From Treponema sp. (lineage in GTDB: Bacteria; Spirochaetota; Spirochaetia; Treponematales; Treponemataceae): a stretch of 64,000 nucleotides of DNA. Of this stretch, positions 63,432 to 64,000 are shown one piece after another. A model generated the notes under the pieces. The model made no database searches, was not told where the DNA came from, and saw only the letters and a list, made by a program, of their open reading frames with translations. The translations under genes and the position numbers were made by a program. Positions within the stretch are counted from its first letter, which is position 1. Every line of letters starts with the position of its first letter. The DNA is taken from the NCBI GenBank assembly GCA_024402475.1, contig JAKSTQ010000005.1, positions 62,001-126,000 of the forward strand, read 5' to 3'.

Positions 63432-64000
63432 ATGGAAAAACTTATTCTTAATAACTATGGAAGTTTTGATATAACTTTCAAAAAAGCTAAAGGGTCAACA
63501 ATGTATGATGTTGACGGAAAAAAATACATCGACTTTATTGCGGGTATTGGCGTAAACTGTCTTGGACATAATTACAAACCTCTTGTTAAGGCAATTTCAA
63601 AACAGGCTTGCAAGCAGATTCATATTTCCAACTATTATTTCAGCGATGTTGGACTTGAATATGCTAAAAAACTTTTGAGCTATACAGGTTTTGACAAAGG
63701 TTACTTTGGTAACTCTGGTGCAGAAGCAAACGAAGCTGCAATTAAACTTGCAAGAAAATACGGTTATCTTAATGGGGGAGAAAAAAGAAGAGTAATTTAT
63801 ACTCTTGAAAAGTCGTTCCACGGAAGAACTCTTGCAACATTGACAGCAACAGGACAGGATAAATTCCATCCTGATTGTTTTGCACCATATGTTCCATTTT
63901 TCAAAACAATCAAAGCAAACGATTTTGAAGCAATTAAGACTGCTTTCGATGATACAACAGCAGCTCTTCTTATTGAATGTGTTCAGGGAGAAGGCGGCGT
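63432..64000 (+). CDS. argD: Acetylornithine aminotransferase (partial, runs off the window)
   Basis: The first 189 codons of a class III aminotransferase: DVDGKKYIDFIAGIGVNCLGH, then NSGAEANEAAIKLARKYG (the PLP phosphate-binding region), SFHGRTLATLTATGQ and ECVQGEGGV at the window edge. The order argJ-argB-argD and the N-terminal length favour ArgD over other family members. AAGGA lies about 8 nt upstream of the ATG, 11 nt after argB. The Schiff-base lysine lies beyond the window. Confidence 0.9.
   Translation, partial: MEKLILNNYGSFDITFKKAKGSTMYDVDGKKYIDFIAGIGVNCLGHNYKPLVKAISKQACKQIHISNYYFSDVGLEYAKKLLSYTGFDKGYFGNSGAEANEAAIKLARKYGYLNGGEKRRVIYTLEKSFHGRTLATLTATGQDKFHPDCFAPYVPFFKTIKANDFEAIKTAFDDTTAALLIECVQGEGG

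Overview
The window looks like a chromosome segment of a host- or gut-associated spirochaete of the genus Treponema. This is inferred from gene content and order, not from a database search. The coding sequence is AT-rich and densely packed on both strands. Two blocks match gene orders I recall from Treponema pallidum: tamB-bamA-skp-mutS (TP0325-TP0328) and the purine-nucleoside ABC operon pnr (TP0319-TP0323). Other supporting signs are a PUR-domain protein of the Borrelia BpuR type, several secreted proteins of unknown function, and a stand-alone CheW. I see no rRNA, tRNA, CRISPR array, prophage or complete transposase; the region is mostly core genome.

Layout. 1-5860: a DUF5718-like protein, an AEC-family carrier, then phoH, a 7TM-HD (PgpH-like) phosphodiesterase, ybeY and a CorC-type CBS protein, mostly overlapping. 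5885-13675: secreted TPR, FN3/TPR and PEGA proteins around prfB and ftsY. 13668-21193: a lolC-lolD-lolE lipoprotein exporter run directly into mcsA-mcsB-clpC; the McsB has lost its catalytic residues. 21251-25959: a valine-pyruvate-type aminotransferase, a phosphoribosyltransferase, a secreted beta-helix-like protein and rnhB. 26001-30136 (minus): a bpuR-like gene, then an operon tmk, small secreted protein, aroB, cysteine desulfurase. 30194-40288: the outer-membrane assembly block tamB-bamA-skp plus mutS. 40416-46290: comF, cheW, a DegT-like protein lacking the PLP lysine, nadK, recN and a hypothetical gene. 46383-52380: the purine nucleoside transporter and a YfbR-like HD protein. 52397-56726: malQ, split chromate transporters, deoD and manA. 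56713-58674 (minus): a LacI-like sensor fused to GGDEF. 59097-60116: ilvE. 60209-61078 (minus): an ABC-2 polysaccharide export permease. 61214-end: argJ-argB-argD under two ARG boxes.

How the genes work together. Envelope biogenesis (LolCDE, TamB, BamA, Skp), protein quality control (McsA/ClpC), purine salvage (Pnr transporter, DeoD, phosphoribosyltransferase, HD nucleotidase-like protein) and amino-acid synthesis (IlvE, AvtA, ArgJBD, AroB) are the main themes.

Most unusual signals. (1) A 250-270 bp nearly self-complementary intergenic element at about 58718-58987 lies exactly between two divergent promoters, and a degenerate one-arm copy lies at 40297-40356 after mutS, so it is a repeat family (MITE-like or a structured RNA). 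(2) Four genes have near-consensus promoters whose -10 box ends 6-7 nt before the start codon, predicting leaderless mRNAs. (3) Three enzyme homologues have altered key residues: McsB, the DegT-like protein and thymidylate kinase.
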